DNA of 12,020 bases, from positions 1 to 12,020 of the forward strand of contig JAJDEH010000269.1 in the NCBI GenBank assembly GCA_029259935.1, in the 5' to 3' direction. The DNA is from Planctomycetota bacterium. Its GTDB lineage: Bacteria > Planctomycetota > Planctomycetia > Pirellulales > Pirellulaceae. Of the stretch, positions 6,263-12,020 are shown piece after piece. The translations under genes were made by a program, and so were the position numbers. Position 1 is the first letter of the stretch; the number at the start of each line of letters is the position of its first letter. The notes under the pieces were generated by a model. That model worked only from the letters and a program-made list of their open reading frames with translations. It had not been told where the DNA came from and made no database searches.

Positions 6263-7258
6263 TCAGGGCTCAATGCTGGGGTCAGAGTCGGCGTACACGG
6301 CCCCGGCTAACTCAGCGGGGACCGTTGCTTGGTCGGTGTCATCGATAAAGATTACAATCCTCGCGTGCTTCGCGAGCGGCGTTAGATCCGTCACCCTCGT
6401 TGCTTCGAGGCGAAGTTCCTGCAACTGAATCAGCCCCGCGAGCGGTGTGATATCGGTCACCCTGCTTCCCTCAAGGCGGAGATTCTCCAACCGAGACAAT
6501 TTGCTAAGTGCGGTGATGTCGGCCACTCTTGTACCCGTGAGGTCAAGAGTCTGCAATTGCGTCAGGCCGGTTAGCGGAGTGACGTCGTGTACACTGGTGC
6601 CCTCAAGGTTGAGTGTCCGCAATTCCGTCAGGCCAGCCAGCGGAGTGATGTCGGTCACCTCGTCACACCCCAGGCTAAGTACCTGAAGCTGGGACAGGCC
6701 CGCCAGCGGCGTTAGATCGGTCACCGTCGTTGCCACGATATGAAGTTCCTGCAGCTGGGTCAGGCCGGCCAGTGGCGTGATGTCGGCGACACTGGTACCC
6801 GTGAGGTCGAGTGTGTGCAATTGCGTCAGGCCGGCCAATGGCGCAATGTCCGTCACCTCGCACTCTCGGAGCGTTAGTTTCCTCAACTGAGTCAAGCCTG
6901 CCAGCGGTGTGAGGTCGGATGCCGAGTGGTGCCGCAGGCGCAAATATTCCAGCCTATCGAACAGCCATAGAGAATTCAGATCGACCTTGCCCCGCCAGCC
7001 ATGGCAGTCGATGTCCCAAACGTCATCGGACAACTGTTCGCCGGTGAGTAGACATTGCCAACAAGTTAACCGAATTTCGCGGCGGGAGTAGACTTGTGCG
7101 ACGCTCTCAAGCGCTTCAATCGCTGCCTTCTGTTGTCGATAACGATGCAAACGATGACCCAGGAGGCCCAGCGGAATCGCGAACACGAACATCCCGATCA
7201 GCAGGGTCCGCAAGCTGAATGAACGCCAGCGACGTTTTTGGGGGAGTTGATCTGCCAT
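6263..7258 (-). CDS. Membrane-anchored leucine-rich-repeat protein
   Basis: 331-residue protein. A basic N-terminus (KRRWR) is followed by one hydrophobic segment at about 14-34 (SFSLRTLLIGMFVFAIPLGL), a signal anchor of a type recurrent in planctomycete proteins. A linker with three cysteines (C66, C69, C85) follows. From residue 115 there are eight 22-residue leucine-rich repeats of the form D(I/L)TPLAGLTQLxxLxLxxTxVT (115-290), then a ninth, degenerate repeat and an acidic tail. The repeat length and DITPLAGL pattern match the internalin/SDS22-like class, which makes a curved ligand-binding scaffold. The repeat domain probably faces the periplasm or cell exterior, tethered by the N-terminal anchor. 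No enzyme domain is present; a protein-binding role is inferred. ATG 7258 has only a weak ribosome site. The gene is transcribed away from the SRP RNA-dnaX cluster. Confidence 0.85.
   Translation of the reverse strand: MADQLPQKRRWRSFSLRTLLIGMFVFAIPLGLLGHRLHRYRQQKAAIEALESVAQVYSRREIRLTCWQCLLTGEQLSDDVWDIDCHGWRGKVDLNSLWLFDRLEYLRLRHHSASDLTPLAGLTQLRKLTLRECEVTDIAPLAGLTQLHTLDLTGTSVADITPLAGLTQLQELHIVATTVTDLTPLAGLSQLQVLSLGCDEVTDITPLAGLTELRTLNLEGTSVHDVTPLTGLTQLQTLDLTGTRVADITALSKLSRLENLRLEGSRVTDITPLAGLIQLQELRLEATRVTDLTPLAKHARIVIFIDDTDQATVPAELAGAVYADSDPSIEP
6389..6916 (-). repeat. Eight tandem 66-bp coding repeats (LRR)
   Basis: The DNA encoding residues 115-290 of the leucine-rich-repeat protein is eight consecutive 66-bp units with strongly similar cores (plus-strand text such as CAGGCCGGCCAGTGGCGTGA recurs in variants). 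The most regular units are in the middle of the array. Repeat seven (DITALSKLSRLENL) and the partial ninth have diverged most. Near-identical units allow copy number to change by recombination and can cause assembly collapse. Confidence 0.85.
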
Positions 7259-7722
7259 AGAGATCTCGAATTAGAGCCTCAAGTTCTGCCGCCGTGATTC
7301 GGCGAGCCCTCGACGTCAGTCGCGGGGTGGCGATGCGGCGGTTTGCTGCTGCCTACGTAATTAAATAGGCAAGTGCCGTGCTGATCGAAATTCCCTCGGC
7401 GACTCGACTCGCAACGAATAGGTCGCCATCTTTTCGATTCGACCGTAGAATAGAGTAAGCGGAACAAGCGCGGAACCGACGGTTGTCACCGACCTTGGCG
7501 GTTGTCCCGCTAAATCGGCAAAATGCTTGCTAGGTTTTCGTATGTTACAGCATTGTGAGTGCGCCGCTTTCAGGGCGGGGCCGGGGGCTAGACCGATCCG
7601 GCCACAACGCTAACAATTCTGTAGCACTATGTGAATTATCACGCTTTTTGTAGAACGAAATATCGACAGCCACCTTGTATTCGCCTCGATGTAGGGCAAA
7701 ATGTGGGCACTATTCGCGAATT
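7259..7722. other. Divergent intergenic region before the SRP RNA gene
   Basis: About 460 bases between the minus-strand leucine-rich-repeat gene and the plus-strand SRP RNA. It must contain the promoters for both, though none stands out: TATTCG at 7711-7716 is suitably placed as a -10 for an RNA start near 7721, but has no clear -35 partner. GGCCGG (7579-7584) can pair with CCGGCC (7598-7603). No protein-coding frame is credible; the frames present lack ribosome sites. Confidence 0.4.
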
Positions 7723-7828
7723 GCTGTCGAAGAGTGGTCCTCGCGAGGAGGAGCCGTGAACCGGGTCAGGCCTTAACGGGAGCAGCCCTAAGCGGGGTAC
7801 TCTTGTGCGGGGACCTCTCTTCGACAGC
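7723..7828 (+). ncRNA. ffs: Bacterial small signal recognition particle RNA (4.5S type)
   Basis: Scaffold RNA of the bacterial SRP, which binds Ffh and targets nascent membrane proteins to FtsY. The 106-nt unit is bounded by a perfect 12-bp terminal helix: GCTGTCGAAGAG (7723-7734) pairs with CTCTTCGACAGC (7817-7828). The apex carries the conserved Ffh-binding domain: GTCAGG at 7765-7770 on one side and AGCAGC at 7781-7786 on the other, aligning with E. coli GUCAGG...AGCAGC. The apical loop is TAAC (7774-7777) closed by CCT/GGG, instead of the GGAA tetraloop of E. coli. The absence of an Alu domain marks the short type. It lies 26 bases before the dnaX ATG, as scRNA does in Bacillus. Ends are inferred from the helix; processing could trim them differently. 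Confidence 0.93.
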
Positions 7829-7854
7829 GTCGCGTGACCGGAGTTTCCTTCGCC

Positions 7855-9549
7855 ATGTCTGATTCTCAATCCGAGTCCTCTTCCAAATCTGAGCAGTACG
7901 TCGTCGTCGCGCGCCGCTATCGGCCCAAGTCGTTCACCGAGTTAGTCGGGCAGGGCCACATCGCTCAGGCGCTGGAAAACGCAATTTCAACCAATCGTGT
8001 TGGGCATGCGTACTTGTTTACCGGGGCCCGCGGGGTTGGAAAAACTTCGACCGCGCGGATTTTCGCCAAGTGTCTAAATTGCGAGACGGGACCAACGGGC
8101 GCTCCCTGCGGCCAATGCGACGCGTGCCAAGCGATTAGTTCCGGCGACGACGTCGATGTGCTGGAAATCGACGGGGCCAGCAATCGGGGTATCGACGAGA
8201 TTCGACAACTGCGGTCGAACGTCAATATTCGCCCCAGTCGCTCGCGAAACAAGATCTACATCATCGACGAAGTTCACATGCTCACCACCCCGGCTTTCAA
8301 CGCCTTGTTGAAAACCTTGGAAGAACCGCCCGAGCATGTGAAATTCATATTCTGCACGACCGACCCCGAAAAGATCCCGATTACGGTCTTGTCGCGTTGC
8401 CAGCGTTTTGATTTCGCGCCGGTGCAGATCGAGGCGATTGTCGAGCGGTTGCGGCACATTGTCGACACCGAGGGCGTTGAAGCGGACGACGAAGCGCTCC
8501 ATTTACTTTCCCGTCGAGCCAACGGGTCGATGCGTGATAGCCAATCGCTGTTGGAACAGTTGCTCTCGTTTTGCAGCGAAAGGATCACCGCGGACGACGT
8601 CCATCAAATGTTGGGCACTGCCAAGGGTGGGCAGCTTGCCGAACTCGCACAAGTCTTCGCCGCGCACGACACCGCCGGGGCGTTGAAGAAAATCGATGAG
8701 TTAGTCACGGGCGGAACGGACCCTGGGCAGTTGACCGAGCAACTGTTGGGATGGTTTCGCGATATGTTGGCGGCGTCCGTCGGTTGCGATGCTGAACTGA
8801 TGCTGCATTGCGGAACGGGTGACTTTGAAGTGTTGGCCGAACTAAGCCGTCAAACCGGACCGGAATCGATTTTGGCGGTCACTCAGATTCTCGACGAGAC
8901 ATTAACTCGAATGCGGCTCAGCGGGCATCCTCGAACCTTGCTGGAGATGGCAGTGGTACGAATCTGTCGATTGGAGCAGCTCGACCAACTGGCGGATTTG
9001 ATTGCCCGGATTCAACACGGCCAGCCGATCGCCGCAGAACGGACCCAGGGAGTGGGTTCACCCCCACCCGAAAAGACCGTGGCATCTCAAAAAAAAAGCG
9101 AGGCGGCAAAAAAAAACGCCCCTGACTCAAGCGAAACTGTCCAGTCCACGGTCGAACTGACGACTGAATCCGCAAAAAGCATTTGGCGTCAAGCTATTGA
9201 CAGCATTGGAGATATGACAGCGGATTTTGCCAGCCATTATGACAGTATTGCAATTTCCGCGCCAAATCAACTGGTCGTCAGCTTTAAAGCGGAGTATACT
9301 CTCCACAAAGAGAGGTGCGAACATCCGAATCGGCGACAGCGGCTCGAACAGGCGATCGGCGAATTGACCGGACAAAACGTCCGGATTGATTTCCAGGTTC
9401 TGCCCAGCGAGGCACCAAGCCGACAAAGGACTCCGCCGCCTCTCTCCAAGCGGCAACGGATTCGAGAAGTCGAAAAACATCCGCTGGTTCGCGAGGCGAT
9501 GGATAAGTTTGACGCGGAAGTGGTCGATCTCGGCGAAGACGGTCGCTAG
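7855..9549 (+). CDS. dnaX: DNA polymerase III clamp-loader subunit tau (and gamma)
   Basis: Clamp-loader ATPase that opens and loads the sliding clamp and, as tau, links polymerase to helicase. The 564-residue protein has, in order, YRPKSFTELVGQ (22-33), Walker A GARGVGKT (57-64), the zinc module C76-x8-C85-x2-C88-x2-C91, Walker B IYIIDEVH (134-141), sensor 1 FIFCTTD (164-170), the arginine-finger SRC motif (180-182) and the sensor-2 segment GSMRDSQSLLEQ. The clamp-loader collar follows to about residue 385. A low-complexity Lys/Ala/Pro/Glu linker (about 395-430) then leads to a tau-specific C-terminal domain. ATG 7855 is chosen over an in-frame GTG at 7834 because GGAG at 7840-7843 lies 11 bases before it and the GTG falls almost on the SRP RNA end. 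The linker holds two nine-A runs that may yield a short gamma form. Next gene: ybaB, 96 bases on. Confidence 0.97.
   Translation: MSDSQSESSSKSEQYVVVARRYRPKSFTELVGQGHIAQALENAISTNRVGHAYLFTGARGVGKTSTARIFAKCLNCETGPTGAPCGQCDACQAISSGDDVDVLEIDGASNRGIDEIRQLRSNVNIRPSRSRNKIYIIDEVHMLTTPAFNALLKTLEEPPEHVKFIFCTTDPEKIPITVLSRCQRFDFAPVQIEAIVERLRHIVDTEGVEADDEALHLLSRRANGSMRDSQSLLEQLLSFCSERITADDVHQMLGTAKGGQLAELAQVFAAHDTAGALKKIDELVTGGTDPGQLTEQLLGWFRDMLAASVGCDAELMLHCGTGDFEVLAELSRQTGPESILAVTQILDETLTRMRLSGHPRTLLEMAVVRICRLEQLDQLADLIARIQHGQPIAAERTQGVGSPPPEKTVASQKKSEAAKKNAPDSSETVQSTVELTTESAKSIWRQAIDSIGDMTADFASHYDSIAISAPNQLVVSFKAEYTLHKERCEHPNRRQRLEQAIGELTGQNVRIDFQVLPSEAPSRQRTPPPLSKRQRIREVEKHPLVREAMDKFDAEVVDLGEDGR
9089..9125 (+). 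promoter_or_regulatory. Candidate programmed slippage site in dnaX (two A9 runs, then TGA)
   Basis: Nine As at 9089-9097 and nine at 9108-9116, 10 bases apart. In the tau frame they read CAA AAA AAA AGC and GCA AAA AAA AAC, each offering an A AAA AAA heptamer. A -1 shift at either run reads on to one stop, TGA 9123-9125, giving a 423-residue product ending ...KRP. A +1 shift reaches TGA 9158-9160, giving about 434 residues. Known parallels: E. coli dnaX (ribosomal -1 shift, 431-residue gamma) and Thermus dnaX (transcriptional slippage on an A9 run). No strong downstream hairpin is visible, which favours the Thermus-like mechanism. AGGGAG at 9047-9052 and a small stem (GTGGG 9052-9056, CCCAC 9063-9067) lie upstream but are rather distant. 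Confidence 0.7.
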
Positions 9550-9631
9550 GTCGATTAGGCTCATCAGTCTTTTCAAAGATTCGCGTCGGAGTTGGAAACA
9601 TTCTGGGGTTGCGCCGAGCGTCTCGGCAAAC

Positions 9632-9636
9632 GGGAG
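9632..9636 (+). promoter_or_regulatory. Shine-Dalgarno site fixing the ybaB GTG start
   Basis: GGGAG nine bases before GTG 9646. It supports the GTG start over the upstream in-frame TTG at 9592, whose extra 18 residues do not resemble the family. Confidence 0.7.
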
Positions 9637-9645
9637 ATTCAAATC

Positions 9646-10011
9646 GTGTTCAAAGGACTTGCCAATTTGGGATCGCTCATGCGTCAAGCTCAGCAAATGG
9701 GCAGCAAGATGCAGGACGTTCAGGAAAAGCTAAAAGAACAACGCGCCAGCGGCAGCGCGGGCGCGGGCATGGTGACGGTGGAAGTCAACGGATTGGGTGA
9801 GGTGTTGAAGGTATCGATTGAACCGCAACTAATCCAAGACGGCGACCGCGAAATGATCGAGGATCTGATCCCCGCCGCGGTTAATCAGGCCGTGGCCAAG
9901 TCCAAGCAACTTCATGTCGAAGCCATGCAATCGCTCACTGCGGGAATGGACGTGCCGGGCTTGGGCGATGCGCTGTCCCAACTCACCGGCGGAAACCCCG
10001 AAGGCGAGTGA
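9646..10011 (+). CDS. ybaB: YbaB/EbfC family nucleoid-associated protein
   Basis: 121-residue small DNA-binding protein of the YbaB/EbfC family, a dimer with a 'tweezer' shape that coats DNA. It shows the family pattern: MFKGLANLGSLMRQAQQMGSK, a helical coiled segment (QDVQEKLKEQRA), the central GMVTVEVNGLGEVLKVSIEP strands, and a helix with AAVNQAVAKSKQL. It ends in GMDVPGLGDALSQL, close to the usual MPGM/LPGL type tail. The GTG at 9646 is preferred over a longer TTG start at 9592: GGGAG at 9632-9636 is 9 bases upstream and the protein then begins exactly like its relatives. Between dnaX and recR, its standard position in many bacteria, where it is thought to act in replication/recombination or nucleoid organisation. 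Confidence 0.95.
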   Translation: MFKGLANLGSLMRQAQQMGSKMQDVQEKLKEQRASGSAGAGMVTVEVNGLGEVLKVSIEPQLIQDGDREMIEDLIPAAVNQAVAKSKQLHVEAMQSLTAGMDVPGLGDALSQLTGGNPEGE

Positions 10012-10021
10012 TGGTCGTTGT

Positions 10022-10062
10022 TCGCTCCGCGAACAAAACGAAAACCAGTATTCGCGGAGCGA
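10022..10062. repeat. 12-bp perfect inverted repeat between ybaB and recR
   Basis: TCGCTCCGCGAA (10022-10033) is the exact reverse complement of TTCGCGGAGCGA (10051-10062), with a 17-base A-rich loop. Each arm is itself a small palindrome (TTCGC TCC GCGAA on the left). No T-run follows, so this is not a standard terminator. It may be a partial attenuator or mRNA-processing hairpin in the dnaX-ybaB-recR transcript, or a protein-binding site. Confidence 0.7.
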
Positions 10063-10111
10063 TCCGCAACGGAAACATAATCCCGGTCCGCGAGACATCA
10101 AGAGACGATTC

Positions 10112-10711
10112 ATGGCGCAGCTAACGGAATCAGTTGCCAATCTGATCGACGAGTTCGCGAAGCTTCCTGGCATTGGCCGGAAGTCGGCCGAACGCTTGGC
10201 CTATCACGTGCTTCGCGTGAATAAAGTCGAGGCGTTGGCGTTGGCCGATTCCATTCGGGACGTGAGGGAAAACGTCCGGTACTGCGCGACGTGCTACAAC
10301 CTTTCCGAAGGCGAGCAATGCGTCATCTGCGGTGACCCCAAGCGAGATCGCAAGACAATCTGTGTCGTCGAGCAGCCGCGTGATTTAATGGCAATCGAAA
10401 GCACGGGAACTTTTCGTGGCTTGTATCATGTTTTGCTTGGCCGTATTGCTCCATTGGAGGGCATTGGTCCCGATTCGCTGACTATCGACGGATTGATCGA
10501 ACGGATTCATGAAGGCCAGTTCGAGGAAGTGGTGATGGCGACGAATCCGACGGTTGAAGGCGACGGAACGTCGCTGCACATTTCCAATTTGTTGGCCGAG
10601 TATCCCGTTAACATTACGCGATTGGCTCGGGGAATAACGACGGGTAGCATCCTAGAATACACGAACAAAGACATATTGGCGGACGCCATGGCGGGGCGGC
10701 AAAAGCTGTAG
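10112..10711 (+). CDS. recR: Recombination mediator protein RecR
   Basis: RecR acts with RecF/RecO to load RecA on gapped single-stranded DNA. The 199-residue length matches the family (E. coli 201). It has an N-terminal helix-hairpin-helix region (LIDEFAKLPGIGRKSAERLA, 11-30), a four-cysteine zinc finger C58-x2-C61-x8-C70-x2-C73 (CATC...CVIC), a Toprim domain opening with TICVVEQPRDLMAIE (82-96), and a C-terminal segment with TRLARGI. ATG 10112 gives the canonical beginning; the ribosome site is weak (AAGAGA 10100-10105). It lies 100 bases after ybaB across a hairpin and 27 bases before rpoN. Order dnaX-ybaB-recR is widespread, so co-transcription is likely. No anomalies. Confidence 0.97.
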   Translation: MAQLTESVANLIDEFAKLPGIGRKSAERLAYHVLRVNKVEALALADSIRDVRENVRYCATCYNLSEGEQCVICGDPKRDRKTICVVEQPRDLMAIESTGTFRGLYHVLLGRIAPLEGIGPDSLTIDGLIERIHEGQFEEVVMATNPTVEGDGTSLHISNLLAEYPVNITRLARGITTGSILEYTNKDILADAMAGRQKL

Positions 10712-10738
10712 TCGCGCGCCCAACCCAGAAATACATTG

Positions 10739-12019
10739 ATGAGATTATCGCTCGGACAACACATCGCTCAGACGCAGCAGATGAAGCTTGCGCCGCGGAT
10801 GATCCAGTCGATGGAGATTCTGCAGTTGCCGATTCTTGCCCTGCAAGAGCGCATCGAGCAGGAATTGACCGAGAATCCCGTTTTGGAGATTGTCGAAAAA
10901 GATCCGACTCTGCCCGATGAACCGTCCGAGCGCGAAAATCCGGACTCAACGGACATCGAAAACAAAGAAGTCGTCGTCGACGAAGCCCACGACAATGCCG
11001 ACGACTTTGAACGATTGGTGAATCTAGATGCCGACGTGCCCGATCACTTCGACGAAAGGCCGCGGGCGTCGGCCAATCGCATGGCGGAAGAGGGCGACCG
11101 GGCTCATGACCAAATGGCGAATTTGGTGGGCCGCGCGGAATCGCTCTACGATCACTTGATCCATCAAATTGGCGAACTCGATTTGCCGCCCAAGGCGGAA
11201 AAGCTCGCCGAGCGAATCATCTCGACACTCGATCCCGAGGACGGAGGACGCTTCACGGCCAATCTAACGGATTTGCTGCCGCCCGGTGCCAGCGAGGAAG
11301 ATCTGGCATTGGCCGAAGAGACTTTGAAGCTGGTTCAGTCGCTGGATCCGACGGGCATCGCGGCCCGCGATCTGCGAGAGTGTTTGTTGCTGCAGTTGAC
11401 GCCCGACATGCTGTTTTATGAGGAACTGCGGGTATTGATTAGCGATCATCTGGAAGATCTGCGCGACAATCGTTTACCACAGATTCAGCGGACGACCGGC
11501 TTCTCGATGGAGGAGATCAAGGAAGTTTGGGAAGATCTGCGCAAGCTCGACCCGTTGCCCGCCTCCAGTTTTGCCGAAAAATTCAATCCCACGGTCAAGC
11601 CGGAAGTTTTTGTCGAGCGGAGCGAGGACGGCAGTTATGTCGTGAGGCTTGAGGACAAAGGCATTCCGTCCCTTTTCATCAGCCCTTACTACCGCAAACG
11701 ATTGCAAACCGGTGAGGCGACGCCCGAGGAAAAGGATTTCATTCGCAAGAAGTTTAACGCCGCGCAGTGGCTGATCGAATCGATCGAGCAACGCCGCAGC
11801 ACGCTTACGAAAGTGGCGCAGGCCATCGTGGACCATCAAACACGGTACATCGAGGACGGCCCCGAGTTCATTGAACCGCTAAAGATGCAACAGATCGCCG
11901 ATGTGGTTGGCGTCCATGTGACGACGGTGAGCCGTGCCGTGGACGACAAGAATCAGCAGGCTATCGGCAGACAAGCCAATCAGCTGAGAGCCGACGCCAC
12001 AGACATCGGTAAGCGGTAA
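10739..12019 (+). CDS. rpoN: RNA polymerase sigma-54 factor RpoN, C-terminus lost
   Basis: Sigma-54 family factor recognising -24/-12 promoters and needing an enhancer-binding ATPase for initiation. Region I is clear: Gln/Leu-rich MRLSLGQHIAQTQQ to LPILALQERIEQELTENPVLE (1-50). An acidic region II (about 55-115), the core-binding domain (about 125-330) and the helix-turn-helix (LKMQQIADVVGVHVTTVSRAVDDK, ending at base 11950) follow. Relatives then continue with a WxQTPRG(I/L)F-like segment and the RpoN box (ARRTVAKYRE type). Here 22 unrelated residues (NQQAIGRQANQ...) follow and the frame stops at 12017-12019, one base before the window ends. The predicted 426 residues are about 50 short. ATG 10739 is preferred over the adjoining TTG 10736. 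It is 27 bases after recR, a less usual neighbour. The truncation may be an assembly artefact. Confidence 0.9.
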   Translation: MRLSLGQHIAQTQQMKLAPRMIQSMEILQLPILALQERIEQELTENPVLEIVEKDPTLPDEPSERENPDSTDIENKEVVVDEAHDNADDFERLVNLDADVPDHFDERPRASANRMAEEGDRAHDQMANLVGRAESLYDHLIHQIGELDLPPKAEKLAERIISTLDPEDGGRFTANLTDLLPPGASEEDLALAEETLKLVQSLDPTGIAARDLRECLLLQLTPDMLFYEELRVLISDHLEDLRDNRLPQIQRTTGFSMEEIKEVWEDLRKLDPLPASSFAEKFNPTVKPEVFVERSEDGSYVVRLEDKGIPSLFISPYYRKRLQTGEATPEEKDFIRKKFNAAQWLIESIEQRRSTLTKVAQAIVDHQTRYIEDGPEFIEPLKMQQIADVVGVHVTTVSRAVDDKNQQAIGRQANQLRADATDIGKR

Positions 12020-12020
12020 C

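Noticed and set aside
7488..7504. TTGGCGGTTGTCCCGCT as a sigma-54 promoter
   Set aside because: GG-N10-GC spacing is present, but only about 7 of 11 consensus positions match and nothing suitable starts just downstream.
7639..7869. 76-codon minus-strand frame across the SRP RNA
   Set aside because: It is antisense to a well-supported structured RNA and has no protein features.

Overview
The window looks like moderately GC-rich chromosomal DNA from a free-living bacterium, most plausibly a planctomycete. That placement is an inference from protein style: a basic N-terminus followed by a 'FSLRTLLIGM'-type membrane anchor on a leucine-rich-repeat protein, a zinc-ribbon/LITAF-like membrane protein, and a SirB1-type transglutaminase-fold protein. 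No rRNA or tRNA gene is present to confirm it.

Left block (288-3694, + strand): a molybdenum-cofactor (Moco) operon, moaD-moaE-moaA, followed by a class-V aminotransferase of the cysteine desulfurase type and a small Cys-rich YkgJ-family protein. moaE/moaA overlap by 4 bp (ATGA) and moaA/desulfurase by 1 bp (TGATG). MoaA starts the pathway by radical SAM chemistry. MoaD and MoaE form molybdopterin (MPT) synthase. The desulfurase is a natural candidate for supplying the sulfur that ends up on MoaD. moaB, moaC, moeA and moeB/MoaD-activating genes are not in view.

Middle block (3695-7722): loosely packed accessory DNA. It holds a possible tiny hydrophobic peptide gene (3938-4054), a zinc-ribbon/LITAF-like membrane protein gene (4261-4785), twin palindromes between convergent genes (4900-4953), a SirB1-family gene on the minus strand (4977-5657) with three TGTGCCA repeats upstream, a 540-bp stretch without a convincing gene, and a membrane-anchored 22-residue leucine-rich-repeat protein gene on the minus strand (6263-7258). 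A 464-bp divergent intergenic region follows.

Right block (7723-12019, + strand): a conserved housekeeping cluster: small SRP RNA (ffs), dnaX, ybaB, recR, then rpoN. The SRP RNA-dnaX-ybaB-recR order is the one known from Bacillus. The most notable signal is in dnaX. Two runs of exactly nine A residues lie 10 bases apart, and a -1 shift at either run reaches the same TGA at 9123-9125, predicting a gamma-like product of about 423 residues beside the 564-residue tau. rpoN keeps its N-terminal, core-binding and helix-turn-helix regions. Family resemblance is then lost abruptly at about 11951, and the frame stops one base before the window ends without an RpoN box. A contig-end assembly error is the leading explanation.

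I see no CRISPR array, transposase, phage gene or recognisable defence system.
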